Source: Sphingobium xenophagum NBRC 107872 (GTDB lineage: Bacteria; Pseudomonadota; Alphaproteobacteria; Sphingomonadales; Sphingomonadaceae). Taken from it: a stretch of 64,000 bases of DNA. A program made the translations under genes and the position numbers. Below, one piece after another: positions 43,434-51,435 of the stretch. Position 1 is the first letter of the stretch, and every line of letters starts with the position of its first letter. Location of the stretch: the NCBI RefSeq assembly GCF_000367345.1, contig NZ_BARE01000017.1, forward strand, positions 1-64,000, written 5' to 3'. A model generated the notes under the pieces. It was not told where the DNA came from. It searched no databases and saw only the letters and a list, made by a program, of their open reading frames with translations.

Positions 43434-43449
43434 TCCATGATTGCTACAG

Positions 43450-43472
43450 GGTTGACGCTCCGGATCAACCCG
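43450..43472 (-). terminator. Possible terminator hairpin after lptA
   Basis: GGGTTGA (43450-43456) pairs with TCAACCC (43466-43472) around a 9-base loop, 47 bases beyond the lptA stop. No T-run. Confidence 0.4.
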
Positions 43473-43518
43473 CTTTCAAACGGTTCGTCGCGTCAGGAAA
43501 ACTCCACAACGTCCGCGC

Positions 43519-44079
43519 TTAATTTTTTCGCTGCGGGACCGAGAATGTCCCCGTCACCCGGCCCCCGGCGCTGCCTGTCACGCCAGCCCCGCCGCCCGAT
43601 GCGCGACCATCGACGGTCGATCGCCCGGTGTTCAGGTCCATCACCAGCCGCCCGCCGGTCAGCCGGTTTGACCCTTGCGTCAGCGCGACATTGCCCAACA
43701 TGGTGATGAGCTTGCTGTTGAGGTCGTAAATGGCGACATTGCCACGCGCGGTCTGATCCGCCTTGGTCACCACGACATTGCCGGATGCGTCGATCCGGTC
43801 GATCTCCACCCCGCTTGCGCCGCCGCCTGGCTCGTTGCGATAGGCCACCGTCATGCGCGCGGCGTTGAGCGTCATGCCCGCCTGCGTCACTTCGACATTG
43901 CCGGACACGACGACGCGGTCGGCGCGGTCCTGCACCTCGATCCGGTCGGCGGTGAAGTTGACCGGGGCGTTGCTGTCATGCCTGCTGACGACTTGCGCGA
44001 GCGATGGCATGGCGCCGACAAACATCAGGCCCGCGGCGCCCGCGCAACCGACCGACAGCAGAAGATAAGAGGCTTTCAT
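43519..44079 (-). CDS. lptA: Periplasmic LPS-transport protein LptA
   Basis: 186 residues. Signal peptide (YLLLSVGCAGAAGLMFVGAMPSLA) then the OstA repeat: VNFTADRIEVQDRADRVVVSGNVEVTQAGMTLNAARMTVAY given in its strands, IDASGNVVVTKADQTARGN, LITMLGNVALTQGSNRLTGGRLVMDLNTG. It forms the periplasmic bridge carrying LPS from LptBFGC to LptDE. It overlaps lptC by one base. lptB, often next in alphaproteobacteria, is not here. Confidence 0.9.
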   Translation of the reverse strand: MKASYLLLSVGCAGAAGLMFVGAMPSLAQVVSRHDSNAPVNFTADRIEVQDRADRVVVSGNVEVTQAGMTLNAARMTVAYRNEPGGGASGVEIDRIDASGNVVVTKADQTARGNVAIYDLNSKLITMLGNVALTQGSNRLTGGRLVMDLNTGRSTVDGRASGGGAGVTGSAGGRVTGTFSVPQRKN

Positions 44080-44726
44080 CAGTTTCGCCCTTTGAGGCCA
44101 TTTTGTTCGATGCGCAAGCTGGCCCGACCATTCAATGTCACCGTGCGCGCGCCCATGTCGGCTTCCAGATGGTCCGCACTGAATGTGCCGATCGGGATGC
44201 GCCCGTCGACCCGACCCGCGCTGCGCATCCGCCGGGTCTTTAAGTCGATGCCGACGTCGCGCGTGGTCAGGCGATAGCCGCCCGCCGCCTCGAACTGCAC
44301 TGGCCCTTCGATCCCGACCCGCTCGGTCTCCATGTCGTAACGGCCCTTTTGTGCGCTCAGCACGGCGGGACCGTCCGACAGCAGGATGCGCGCGGACATG
44401 CTGTTCAGGTCCACGATCGGCTCGCGTGAGCTTTTCTGCACCGCTGATCCTGCGCGCAGGGAAAAGGGCTGCCCCTTGCTGTCCTGCCCGCGATACAGCG
44501 CCTCGGTCACGCGCATGCGTTCCTTGGCGACTTCGACTTTGTTCTTGTCCAGAACGAAGCTGACCTTGTCGCCGCTGGTAAAGGGCGCGGTCGCCAAAAG
44601 CGCGCTCAGCACCCCGACCGCGACCGGCAGCCAGTTTTTGAGCAGGCCGACCAGCCGGTCATGACTGCCCCCCGGTCGCGCCCAGTGGCGGCGCACATCG
44701 CGTTGCTGATCGGCCTGGACGGACAT
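44079..44726 (-). CDS. lptC: LPS-transport protein LptC
   Basis: 215 residues. One N-terminal membrane anchor (LLKNWLPVAVGVLSALLAT) and a periplasmic LptC/YrbK domain (VTEALYRGQDSKGQPFSLRAGSAVQ, ARILLSDGPAVLSAQKGRYD, GPVQFEAAGGYRLTTRDVGIDL, GTFSADHLEADMGARTVTLNG). It passes LPS from the inner-membrane complex to LptA. It starts 21 bases after the RNase-D-like gene and is translationally coupled to lptA. Confidence 0.9.
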   Translation of the reverse strand: MSVQADQQRDVRRHWARPGGSHDRLVGLLKNWLPVAVGVLSALLATAPFTSGDKVSFVLDKNKVEVAKERMRVTEALYRGQDSKGQPFSLRAGSAVQKSSREPIVDLNSMSARILLSDGPAVLSAQKGRYDMETERVGIEGPVQFEAAGGYRLTTRDVGIDLKTRRMRSAGRVDGRIPIGTFSADHLEADMGARTVTLNGRASLRIEQNGLKGRN

Positions 44727-44747
44727 GGTGACGACGATCCGATTCGC

Positions 44748-45365
44748 TTACATGTGGGAAAATATGTCGATCTCCGGCCATCCCGCCAGATCGAGTTCGG
44801 CACGGTGCGGCAGGAAATCGAAACAGGCCTGCGCCAGTTCCATCCGCCCTTCGCGCTCCAGCCGCTTGTTCAATTCGGTGCGCAGCGCGTGGAGGAAGCG
44901 CACGTCGGATGCGGCATAATCCTTCTGCGCGTCGGACAGGACGGGGTTGCCCCAGTCGCTCGACTGCTGCTGCTTGCTGATGTCCTGGCCCAGCAGTTCG
45001 CGGACCAGCTCCTTCAGGCCATGGCGATCGGTATAGGTGCGGATCAGGCGTGAAGCGATCTTGGTGCAATAGACAGGGGCTGCCACGACGCCCAGATAAT
45101 ATTTGATCGCGGCAATGTCGAAACGCCCGAAATGGTAGAGTTTCAGCCGTTCCGGGTCCGCCAGCACGGCGCGCAGATTGGGCGCGGCATAGTCCGACCC
45201 GGCGGCAAAGCGGACCAGATGTTCATCGCCCTTGCCATCGCTGATCTGCACCACGCACAGGCGGTCGCGCGGGGTGATCAGCCCCATGGTTTCGGTGTCG
45301 ACGGCAACCGGGCCGGGGGCGAGCACGCCTGCGGGCAGGTCTTCTTCATGAAAATGGACGGTCAT
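44748..45365 (-). CDS. RNase-D-like 3'-5' exonuclease
   Basis: About 205 residues. The DEDD exonuclease motifs are VAVDTETMGL (exo I), HFGRFDIAAI (exo II) and DYAASDVRFLHAL (exo III, DEDDy). It lacks the C-terminal HRDC domains of long RNase D, as usual for the short alphaproteobacterial form that precedes lptC. Probably trims structured RNA 3' ends. ATG 45365 preceded by GAGGGGA; an upstream in-frame start at 45401 is less likely. Confidence 0.9.
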   Translation of the reverse strand: MTVHFHEEDLPAGVLAPGPVAVDTETMGLITPRDRLCVVQISDGKGDEHLVRFAAGSDYAAPNLRAVLADPERLKLYHFGRFDIAAIKYYLGVVAAPVYCTKIASRLIRTYTDRHGLKELVRELLGQDISKQQQSSDWGNPVLSDAQKDYAASDVRFLHALRTELNKRLEREGRMELAQACFDFLPHRAELDLAGWPEIDIFSHM

Positions 45366-45604
45366 GGCTTCCCCTCTATGGGCAAAGCGGGGATATCGCA
45401 ATCAAAGGCTTTGCCGATGGTGCGACATGGCCATAGGATCAACCGAAGTCCTACCTGAAGCCCTGCCTGTAAAAACATTCGCGCTCCCCTGAAAAGTTGA
45501 TATAGTGATTCCCAAACCGCGCCTTTGCGGTGGATTGTGCATGTCATTCGCCCGACATGTTTGTCCGATTGGTCTTGGGGCGAAGCGAAAGTGACTAACA
45601 GGGC

Positions 45605-46432
45605 ATGAGTTTTGACAGAGGTCGCCGCGGCGGGCGCGGCAAGGACAAGCGCGACGGTTTCGGCGACGACAATTTCTACGATCAGGGCGCTGGCGGCGGC
45701 GGTGGTCGCGGTGGTTTTGGTGGCGGCTTCGGTGGCGGTGACCGCTTCGGCGGCGGCGGCGGTGGTTTCGGCGGTGACCGCTTCGGCGGCGGCGGCGGTG
45801 GTTTCGGCGGTGATCGCGCCGGCGGCGGCGGCTTTGGCGGTGGCAACCGCGGCGGCTTCGGCGGCGGCGGCGGCGGTGGTCGCGGCATGCCTGCGCAGGT
45901 CGTTGGCGAAGGCACTGGCGTCGTTAAATTCTTCAACGGGCAAAAGGGCTTCGGCTTCGTCGTTCGCGATGATGGCGGCGAGGACGTGTTCGTGCATATC
46001 AGTGCTGTCGAACAGGCCGGCCTGACTGGTCTGGCCGAAGGTCAGCAGCTTGGTTTCACCCTGGTCGATCGTGGCGGCAAGGTTTCGGCAACCGATCTCA
46101 AGATCGAAGGCGAACCGCTCCCCGTGACGGATCGTGGCCCGCCGCGCGAACCGCGCGCTGGTGGTTTCGGCGCCCCCGGTGGCGATCGTGGCGGCCCGCA
46201 GCGCCAACTGACCGGCGAACGCGCCAGCGGCACGGTCAAATTCTTCAACGCGATGAAGGGCTTTGGCTTCATTCAGCGCGATGATGGCCAGCCCGACGCC
46301 TTCGTCCACATCAGCGCCGTCGAACGCGCTGGCATGGCCGCCCTGAATGAAGGCGATCGTCTGGACTTTGAACTGGAAGTCGACCGTCGCGGCAAATATG
46401 CCGCCGTCAACCTCCAGCCCAAGGCCGACTAA
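45605..46432 (+). CDS. Glycine-rich protein with two cold-shock domains
   Basis: 275 residues. Residues ~1-95 are an RGG/GGF-rich low-complexity region. Two cold-shock domains follow: the first with VVKFFNGQKGFGFVVRDD and DVFVHISAV, the second with GTVKFFNAMKGFGFIQRDD and AFVHISAV, each carrying RNP1 (KGFGF) and RNP2 (FVHI) for single-stranded RNA/DNA binding. Double-CSD proteins are usual in alphaproteobacteria, but this long N-terminal Gly-rich arm is less so and may drive condensate formation or RNA chaperoning (inference). A 203-base leader precedes it, containing CATGTC-N8-GACATG, possibly part of a cold-responsive 5' UTR. Confidence 0.9.
   Translation: MSFDRGRRGGRGKDKRDGFGDDNFYDQGAGGGGGRGGFGGGFGGGDRFGGGGGGFGGDRFGGGGGGFGGDRAGGGGFGGGNRGGFGGGGGGGRGMPAQVVGEGTGVVKFFNGQKGFGFVVRDDGGEDVFVHISAVEQAGLTGLAEGQQLGFTLVDRGGKVSATDLKIEGEPLPVTDRGPPREPRAGGFGAPGGDRGGPQRQLTGERASGTVKFFNAMKGFGFIQRDDGQPDAFVHISAVERAGMAALNEGDRLDFELEVDRRGKYAAVNLQPKAD
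45737..45808 (+). repeat. Tandem 36-bp repeat inside the cold-shock gene
   Basis: A 36-bp unit starting GGTGACCGCTTCGGC is repeated exactly at 45737-45772 and 45773-45808, with a third diverged copy from 45809 (GGTGATCGC). It encodes GDRFGGGGGGFG repeats and is a likely site of length variation. Confidence 0.85.
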
Positions 46433-46470
46433 GCGGCCACACTTCCGCTTTCGCGGGAGAGGATAAAGAA

Positions 46471-46499
46471 GGGGTCGCCTGCCCGGCGGCCCCTTTTTT
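46471..46499 (+). terminator. Intrinsic terminator of the cold-shock gene
   Basis: GGGGTCGCC (46471-46479) pairs with GGCGGCCCC (46485-46493), one mismatch, followed by six T. Confidence 0.85.
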
Positions 46500-46604
46500 G
46501 ATGCTGGGGTGTTGGGCGGCTATGCCGCTTGACGATGACGTTGCCGCAATCAGGCGCGAAGGCTTATTTGCGCAGGCAAGCGCGTGAACGCGATATTGTC
46601 CGCG

Positions 46605-48380
46605 TCACCCGGCTGCACGGACGCCGTTTCGTCCATCCCGCTTGACCTGATACAGGGCAGTGTCGGCTGCCTCGAACAGTTGATCGCGCGACATGCCCGG
46701 CATGTAGCCTGCTACTCCGCAACTGATCGAGGTGAGGACTAACAGGGTCTCATCGGAAAATATGGGGCGTTGGGAAATGGAATAGGCGATACGCTCGCAG
46801 GCCAGTTTCGCTGTTTCCAGGTCGCATTGAAAGAGGATGGCGAACTCGTCGCCGCCGATACGGCCTACGATGTCGCTTTGCCTTATGCCCGCGGTCAATC
46901 GCTGCGCGATCTCCATGAGAACCGCATCCCCGACCTGATGACCGTAGCGGTCATTGATGACCTTGAAATGATCGACATCGACAATCGCTACCGAACAGGG
47001 ACGGCTGGTGTCGGCCAGCGCGGCGCGCACATGTCGCCGAAAGCCAGCCCGGTTCTTGACCCCGGTCAGATCATCCGTTTCGACCTGAATGGTTATCGCA
47101 TGCTCGCGGGCCTTTCGCGCTGTCGCGTCGCGCAAGGTCACGACGCGCCCGACAATCATGCCATCACGGGTAAGATCCCGGAACGATGCTTCCAGTGTGA
47201 GGGACGGTTGCAAAATCGGCGAAAACTCGATGGCCTTCTCCGTGCCCCGTTCATCGGTAGGGCGGCCAGACGCCACCAGCAGCTCTTCGCCTGTGCTAAG
47301 GGCGATTGCTGCGGCGGGATTGCCAAAAAGCTCCTCCGGCCCAAGCCCCAGATATTCGCGCACAGGACCGTCCGCCCATCGGCACACGCCATCATTGTCG
47401 AAGCTCAGGATGACGTCGGGTGAATGCGCCATGATGAGGCGCAGCGTCTCCTCGCGGGCGGCCAGATTGCCCAACGCTTCGGCGCGCGATGCAACGATCG
47501 CTGCCACGGGCAGTGTCGTCACCAACAGCGTCGCCAGATAGGCCTGAAAGAAGATGGCCTGAAAGGCCGCGCCCTCATTGATCAAGGCCATGGGGCCAAA
47601 ATGCTGAAGGGCTGACACCGCGCCGATAATGGCAACGAGCATAACTCCGGCATAGGTGCCGAGCCGCCCGATGCGAAATGAGAGCAGAAGGAGCGAAGAA
47701 AAGGAGAGAAACAGTATCGGCAGGTGATTCTGCCCGAATACAAAAATTGTCACGGCGGCGTGGATCGCCATCAGGGCGAATGTTTCGCCTCTTTCCCACA
47801 GACTTTTGGCCGCAAAGCAACGACGGTAGCTTCCATCGAAAACGGCATTCAGGAACGGCGTACAAACGAGCAATCCAAGCGAATTGCTGGCAAACCAGCG
47901 GATGAATGACGGGCCGATCGGCACATTGTAATTCACCGAAGCGACCAGAGATCCGACAGCGGCTCCCATCAAGGGGGCGAAAAGACCTGCCCAGATGACG
48001 AAGCGCCCGACTGCCCTTACATCGGAGAGCAGATTCCTGGTGTCGCCGGACCGTCTGAGCGACCATGCCGCCAGCAGCACCTGGCCCATGTTGATCGCAC
48101 CATAGAATATGATCCCGATGGTCCATTCACGGGTGAGCCCGTTGGCGGCAAGGTTGCCCAGCCACCCTGCCGTCAGAAGCAATGGCCAATGCCGTCTGCC
48201 CGAATTGAGCAGCAGCGCCAGGATGATGGCATCTGCGGGCCACACCGTCGCGTGATCACGGCCGTCACTTGTCAGCGCGATAGTGCCACTGGCGAGCATC
48301 AGATACCCTAACGCCCCCACCAGCGCGAAGGCGATCGGCTTTCTCAGCAAAATTCCGTTGAAAGGGCGGCCGCTGTGCAT
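46605..48380 (-). CDS. Diguanylate cyclase with MASE1 membrane sensor and PAS domain
   Basis: About 591 residues. MASE1 part: roughly eight membrane segments over residues 15-305 (ATVWPADAIILALLL, GWLGNLAANGLT, RWFASNSLGLLVCTPF). PAS part: LRLIMAHSPDVILSFDNDGVC. GGDEF domain: DDLTGVKNRAGFRRHV, VDVDHFKVINDRYGHQVGD and intact GRIGGDEFAIL, preceded by the RQSD inhibitory I-site. It should make cyclic di-GMP in response to an unknown membrane or redox signal, promoting surface growth. No EAL domain. GTG 48383 is an alternative start. Confidence 0.93.
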   Translation of the reverse strand: MHSGRPFNGILLRKPIAFALVGALGYLMLASGTIALTSDGRDHATVWPADAIILALLLNSGRRHWPLLLTAGWLGNLAANGLTREWTIGIIFYGAINMGQVLLAAWSLRRSGDTRNLLSDVRAVGRFVIWAGLFAPLMGAAVGSLVASVNYNVPIGPSFIRWFASNSLGLLVCTPFLNAVFDGSYRRCFAAKSLWERGETFALMAIHAAVTIFVFGQNHLPILFLSFSSLLLLSFRIGRLGTYAGVMLVAIIGAVSALQHFGPMALINEGAAFQAIFFQAYLATLLVTTLPVAAIVASRAEALGNLAAREETLRLIMAHSPDVILSFDNDGVCRWADGPVREYLGLGPEELFGNPAAAIALSTGEELLVASGRPTDERGTEKAIEFSPILQPSLTLEASFRDLTRDGMIVGRVVTLRDATARKAREHAITIQVETDDLTGVKNRAGFRRHVRAALADTSRPCSVAIVDVDHFKVINDRYGHQVGDAVLMEIAQRLTAGIRQSDIVGRIGGDEFAILFQCDLETAKLACERIAYSISQRPIFSDETLLVLTSISCGVAGYMPGMSRDQLFEAADTALYQVKRDGRNGVRAAG

Positions 48381-48605
48381 CACGCCCTGTCTTGCCCGGA
48401 CGCTGGTTAAAAAGACGTCAACCTTCCCGGACTATGCGACGAATGACATTGAAAACTGATGCTTTTCCTCCGTCGCCTCTTTTTGATGGGGCCACCCGAT
48501 TTCGCGGCTTCAGGCGAACTGCGCGATCGAGGATGATCGACGGTGGCCGTTGTCACGCCGTCCCAAATGCAGCGCGGTCATTCGCTCGCCAGCCACAACT
48601 CCCCA

Positions 48606-50015
48606 TCACACCCGCCTGAACGGAAACGGCGCGCTCGTCCGTTCATAGCCATGCAAATCGAGCGCCCGCGTTACCGGGGGCAGCGCCCTGTCGGGGCAGG
48701 CGCGGCGTTCGCACAGGTGGCAGGTCGGGCCGACCTCGACCGCATCGTCCTTGTCCGCGTCGATCCCGTCGGCGTGGACGATCCGCGACGCATGTTTCGC
48801 CTCGCACCCCAGCGCGATGACCGCGCGGCCACGCGCGCCCGGCGGAAGGGGCAGCGCCATGGCGAGCGTGACGAAGCGGCGCTCGTCCAGCGTCTCGATC
48901 AGTTGCACGCTCACCTGATCGACTGCGCCAGCGCCATGCGCGTCCCAGCGGGGGCAAGTGCTGCCATAGCGGGCAAAGGGCCAGGCTTCGCCGTCGAAGC
49001 GCTTGGATATGATGCCCGCCCGGTCCATCCTGACCATGAAGAAGGGGATGCCGCGCGCGCCGGTGCGGTTGAGGCTGGTCAGGCGGTGGGCAAGCTGTTC
49101 GCTCGACACGCCGAATCGGTCGCGCAGCATGGGCAGGTCATGGCGGCATTGCTCCGCCGCCTGGCGGATGCGGTCATAGGGCATGATCAGCGCGGCCGCG
49201 GCATAGTTGGTGAGCGCGATGGTGGCGAGGCGGCGGCTATCCTCGTCCGGCGGGGCCGTGCGGGCGACCTGCGCGGCGATCGCGTTGGCCAGTTCCTGCG
49301 CGCACAGATGATAGGCGATGGCGAACAGCCGCCCGGACGCGGCCAGCCGTTCGCTCAGCATCAACCGCCGCCGGTGCATGTCATAATGGCGCAGCGTCCC
49401 CGCCAGCACATCGGCGCGCAGCACCTGGACGGCCATGCCGTGCCGGTCTTTCAGGCGCGCGCGCAACTCGGCCTGCAACAGCGCGGGGTCCTGGCTCAAC
49501 TGCGCGGCGATGGCTTCGGCGCCCGCATCGATCTCGGCAAAATGATTGCCCGCCCGCGCGATCGTCTCGCGCAGCCAGTCGATCGGCGCGACCAGCGGCG
49601 CGGGGCCGCGCTCCCCCGCCGCTGCTTCGCCCGGCAGGCGGCGCAGATCGCTCAGCGCGCGATAGAATCGGGCGATGGCTTCGCTGACGCCGGGATAATT
49701 TTCCGACACTTCCAGCACTTCGTCGCGCGCAATGCCGATGTCGCGCACCAGCGCGTCGGACAATATCTCGCTCAACTCGCCCGATCCGCCATCATTGGCG
49801 CGCGCGGTGAAATCGCGAATGTCGATGTCATAGACATTGGCCAGCCGCAGCAGCATCTGCGCGGTCAACGGTCGCTGGTTGCGCTCCAGATGATTGAGAT
49901 AGCTGGGAGAAACCCCCAGTTCCTCGGCCATGCGGGTCTGGTTGAGGCCCAATTCGCGGCGCAGGACGCGCAGCTTGGGGCCAAGATAGAGTTTGCGGTC
50001 TGTCGCGTCTGCCAT
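48606..50015 (-). CDS. XRE-family regulator, short-chain-fatty-acyl type (ScfR/RamB/PrpC-like)
   Basis: 469 residues. N-terminal Xre HTH (LGPKLRVLRRELGLNQTRMAEEL, GVSPSYLNHLERNQRPL), an ImmA/IrrE-like middle part (LFAIAYHLCAQELANAI), and a C-terminal domain ending in a Cys cluster (GPTCHLCERRACPDRALPP) that may bind metal. Members control propionate/methylcitrate, glyoxylate or acyl-CoA genes and sense acyl-CoA. No such target genes are adjacent, so the target is distant or is the small gene at 50156. Its start codon abuts a highly symmetric operator (50019-50047). Confidence 0.88.
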   Translation of the reverse strand: MADATDRKLYLGPKLRVLRRELGLNQTRMAEELGVSPSYLNHLERNQRPLTAQMLLRLANVYDIDIRDFTARANDGGSGELSEILSDALVRDIGIARDEVLEVSENYPGVSEAIARFYRALSDLRRLPGEAAAGERGPAPLVAPIDWLRETIARAGNHFAEIDAGAEAIAAQLSQDPALLQAELRARLKDRHGMAVQVLRADVLAGTLRHYDMHRRRLMLSERLAASGRLFAIAYHLCAQELANAIAAQVARTAPPDEDSRRLATIALTNYAAAALIMPYDRIRQAAEQCRHDLPMLRDRFGVSSEQLAHRLTSLNRTGARGIPFFMVRMDRAGIISKRFDGEAWPFARYGSTCPRWDAHGAGAVDQVSVQLIETLDERRFVTLAMALPLPPGARGRAVIALGCEAKHASRIVHADGIDADKDDAVEVGPTCHLCERRACPDRALPPVTRALDLHGYERTSAPFPFRRV

Positions 50016-50018
50016 AAA

Positions 50019-50047
50019 GTCATAATGTCATAGATTGACAGATTGAC
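50019..50047. promoter_or_regulatory. Dyad operator with four GTCA elements at the ScfR-type gene start
   Basis: The sequence reads GTCA-N4-GTCA-N5-TGAC-N4-TGAC: two direct GTCA half-sites mirrored by two TGAC half-sites with exact symmetry. It begins four bases outside the start codon at 50015, so a bound protein would block it. Most simply an autoregulatory site. Confidence 0.6.
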
Positions 50048-50155
50048 CAAATCCTATTGTGACACGCGGCCACTCATCGCCCTTCCGCTGCGCGTCAATA
50101 TGTCTAACTCATTGTTCATCGCCGCACGACGGCTCGCTGAGACAAGGACAGGATC

Positions 50156-50353
50156 ATGACGACGGACACGATGACGCAAGATATGACGGACACCGGCGGC
50201 CACCCCCAGCCCGCCCGGTCGCGCGCGGTTTTCTCGCAGGAGGATTTCGGCCTGATCCGCACCGCCATCGTCCATTATCTGCGCGAGATTCAGGACCAGC
50301 CGGAATCCGTCAAATATGCCAATCTCTATCACCGGCTTGGCCGCGTCGCCTGA
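50156..50353 (+). CDS. Small soluble protein of unknown function
   Basis: 65 residues. A hydrophilic N-terminus (TTDTMTQDMTDTGGHP) precedes a compact helical part (FSQEDFGLIRTAIVHYLREI, then ESVKYANLYHRLGRV). ACAAGGACAGG lies before the ATG. Divergent from the ScfR-type regulator with the dyad operator in between, so it may be regulated by it. No named family recognised. Confidence 0.6.
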   Translation: MTTDTMTQDMTDTGGHPQPARSRAVFSQEDFGLIRTAIVHYLREIQDQPESVKYANLYHRLGRVA

Positions 50354-50415
50354 TCGGCGCCCAGCCTGACTGAAGCAGCACGGCATCGGCCAGCATGGCC
50401 GGTGCCGTATGGCTA

Positions 50416-51414
50416 TCAAAAGAAGCGCGTGATCCAGTAGAAGCCCGCGCCGATCAGGGCGGCTGCGGGCAGGGTCACGACCCAGGCGACGATGATGCGC
50501 GATGCGATATTCCATCGTACCGCCGACAGCCGCCGCGATGCGCCGACACCTACGATCGCACCAGTGATGGTATGGGTCGTCGACACCGGAATGCCCAGAT
50601 GCGTCGCCATGAACAGGGTGATCGCCCCGCCGGTTTCCGCGCAGAAACCCTGCGCCGGGCTAAGCCGCGTGATTTTCGACCCCATGGTGTGGACGATCTT
50701 CCACCCACCAAACAGCGTGCCGAACCCCATCGCTGCCTGACAGCTGATCACGACCCAGAAGGGCACATGGAATTCGCCCTGCAACATGCCCTGCGAATAG
50801 AGCAGCACGGCGATGATCCCCATCGTCTTTTGCGCGTCATTGCCGCCATGCCCCAGCGAGTAGAGCGATGCGGAAACGAGTTGCAGCTTGCGGAACACGC
50901 CGTCCGCGCCATGGGGCGTGAAGCGGCGGAAGATCCAGCTGATGATCAGCACCAGCAGCAACGCCAGCAGCAGGCCGATGGCCGGCGACATGACGATCGC
51001 CGCGCTGGTCTTGAACACGCCCGACCATATCACCGCGCCCAGCCCGGCCTTGGCCGTCCCCGCGCCCAGCAACCCGCCGATCAGCGCATGGCTGGAGGAA
51101 GAGGGGATGCCCAGCGCCCAGGTGATGAGGTTCCACGAAATCGCCCCCATCAGCGCGCCGAAAATCACCTGCGGATCGATGATCGCGGCGTCGACGATCC
51201 CCTTGCCCACTGTGGTCGCGACATGCAGGCCAAAGAAGAGGAAGGCGATGAAGTTGAAGAAGGCTGCCCAAACGACCGCATATTGGGGCTTTAGCACGCG
51301 GGTCGACACGATGGTCGCGATCGAGTTGGCGGCGTCGTGCAGGCCGTTGAGAAAGTCAAAGGCAAGCGCGACGCCGATCAGCGCGATCAGCAGCGGGAGG
51401 GCAATGGGGTCCAT
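50416..51414 (-). CDS. pit: Low-affinity inorganic phosphate transporter (Pit family)
   Basis: 332 residues, about ten membrane segments. The duplicated PHO-4 signatures are FDFLNGLHDAANSIATIVSTRVL near the N-terminus and LGHGGNDAQKTMGIIAVLL in the middle; GIPSSSSHALIGGLLGA and GIPVSTTHTITGAIVGVGA are the paired re-entrant motifs. It imports metal-phosphate with protons. It starts 21 bases after the Nudix-DUF47 gene; DUF47 proteins are the usual Pit partners. Confidence 0.95.
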   Translation of the reverse strand: MDPIALPLLIALIGVALAFDFLNGLHDAANSIATIVSTRVLKPQYAVVWAAFFNFIAFLFFGLHVATTVGKGIVDAAIIDPQVIFGALMGAISWNLITWALGIPSSSSHALIGGLLGAGTAKAGLGAVIWSGVFKTSAAIVMSPAIGLLLALLLVLIISWIFRRFTPHGADGVFRKLQLVSASLYSLGHGGNDAQKTMGIIAVLLYSQGMLQGEFHVPFWVVISCQAAMGFGTLFGGWKIVHTMGSKITRLSPAQGFCAETGGAITLFMATHLGIPVSTTHTITGAIVGVGASRRLSAVRWNIASRIIVAWVVTLPAAALIGAGFYWITRFF

Positions 51415-51435
51415 GAAGCGTATCCGGCGGGATCG

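Noticed and set aside
45737..45844. Possible CRISPR-like array
   Set aside because: The 36-bp units are directly adjacent without spacers and encode in-frame Gly repeats.
45362..46309. Ala/Thr-rich open frame opposite the cold-shock gene
   Set aside because: The repetitive ATTAAA-type protein is simply the complement of the Gly-rich repeats.
48543..50033. Open frame opposite the ScfR-type regulator
   Set aside because: Shadow of a gene with clear HTH and Cys-cluster motifs.
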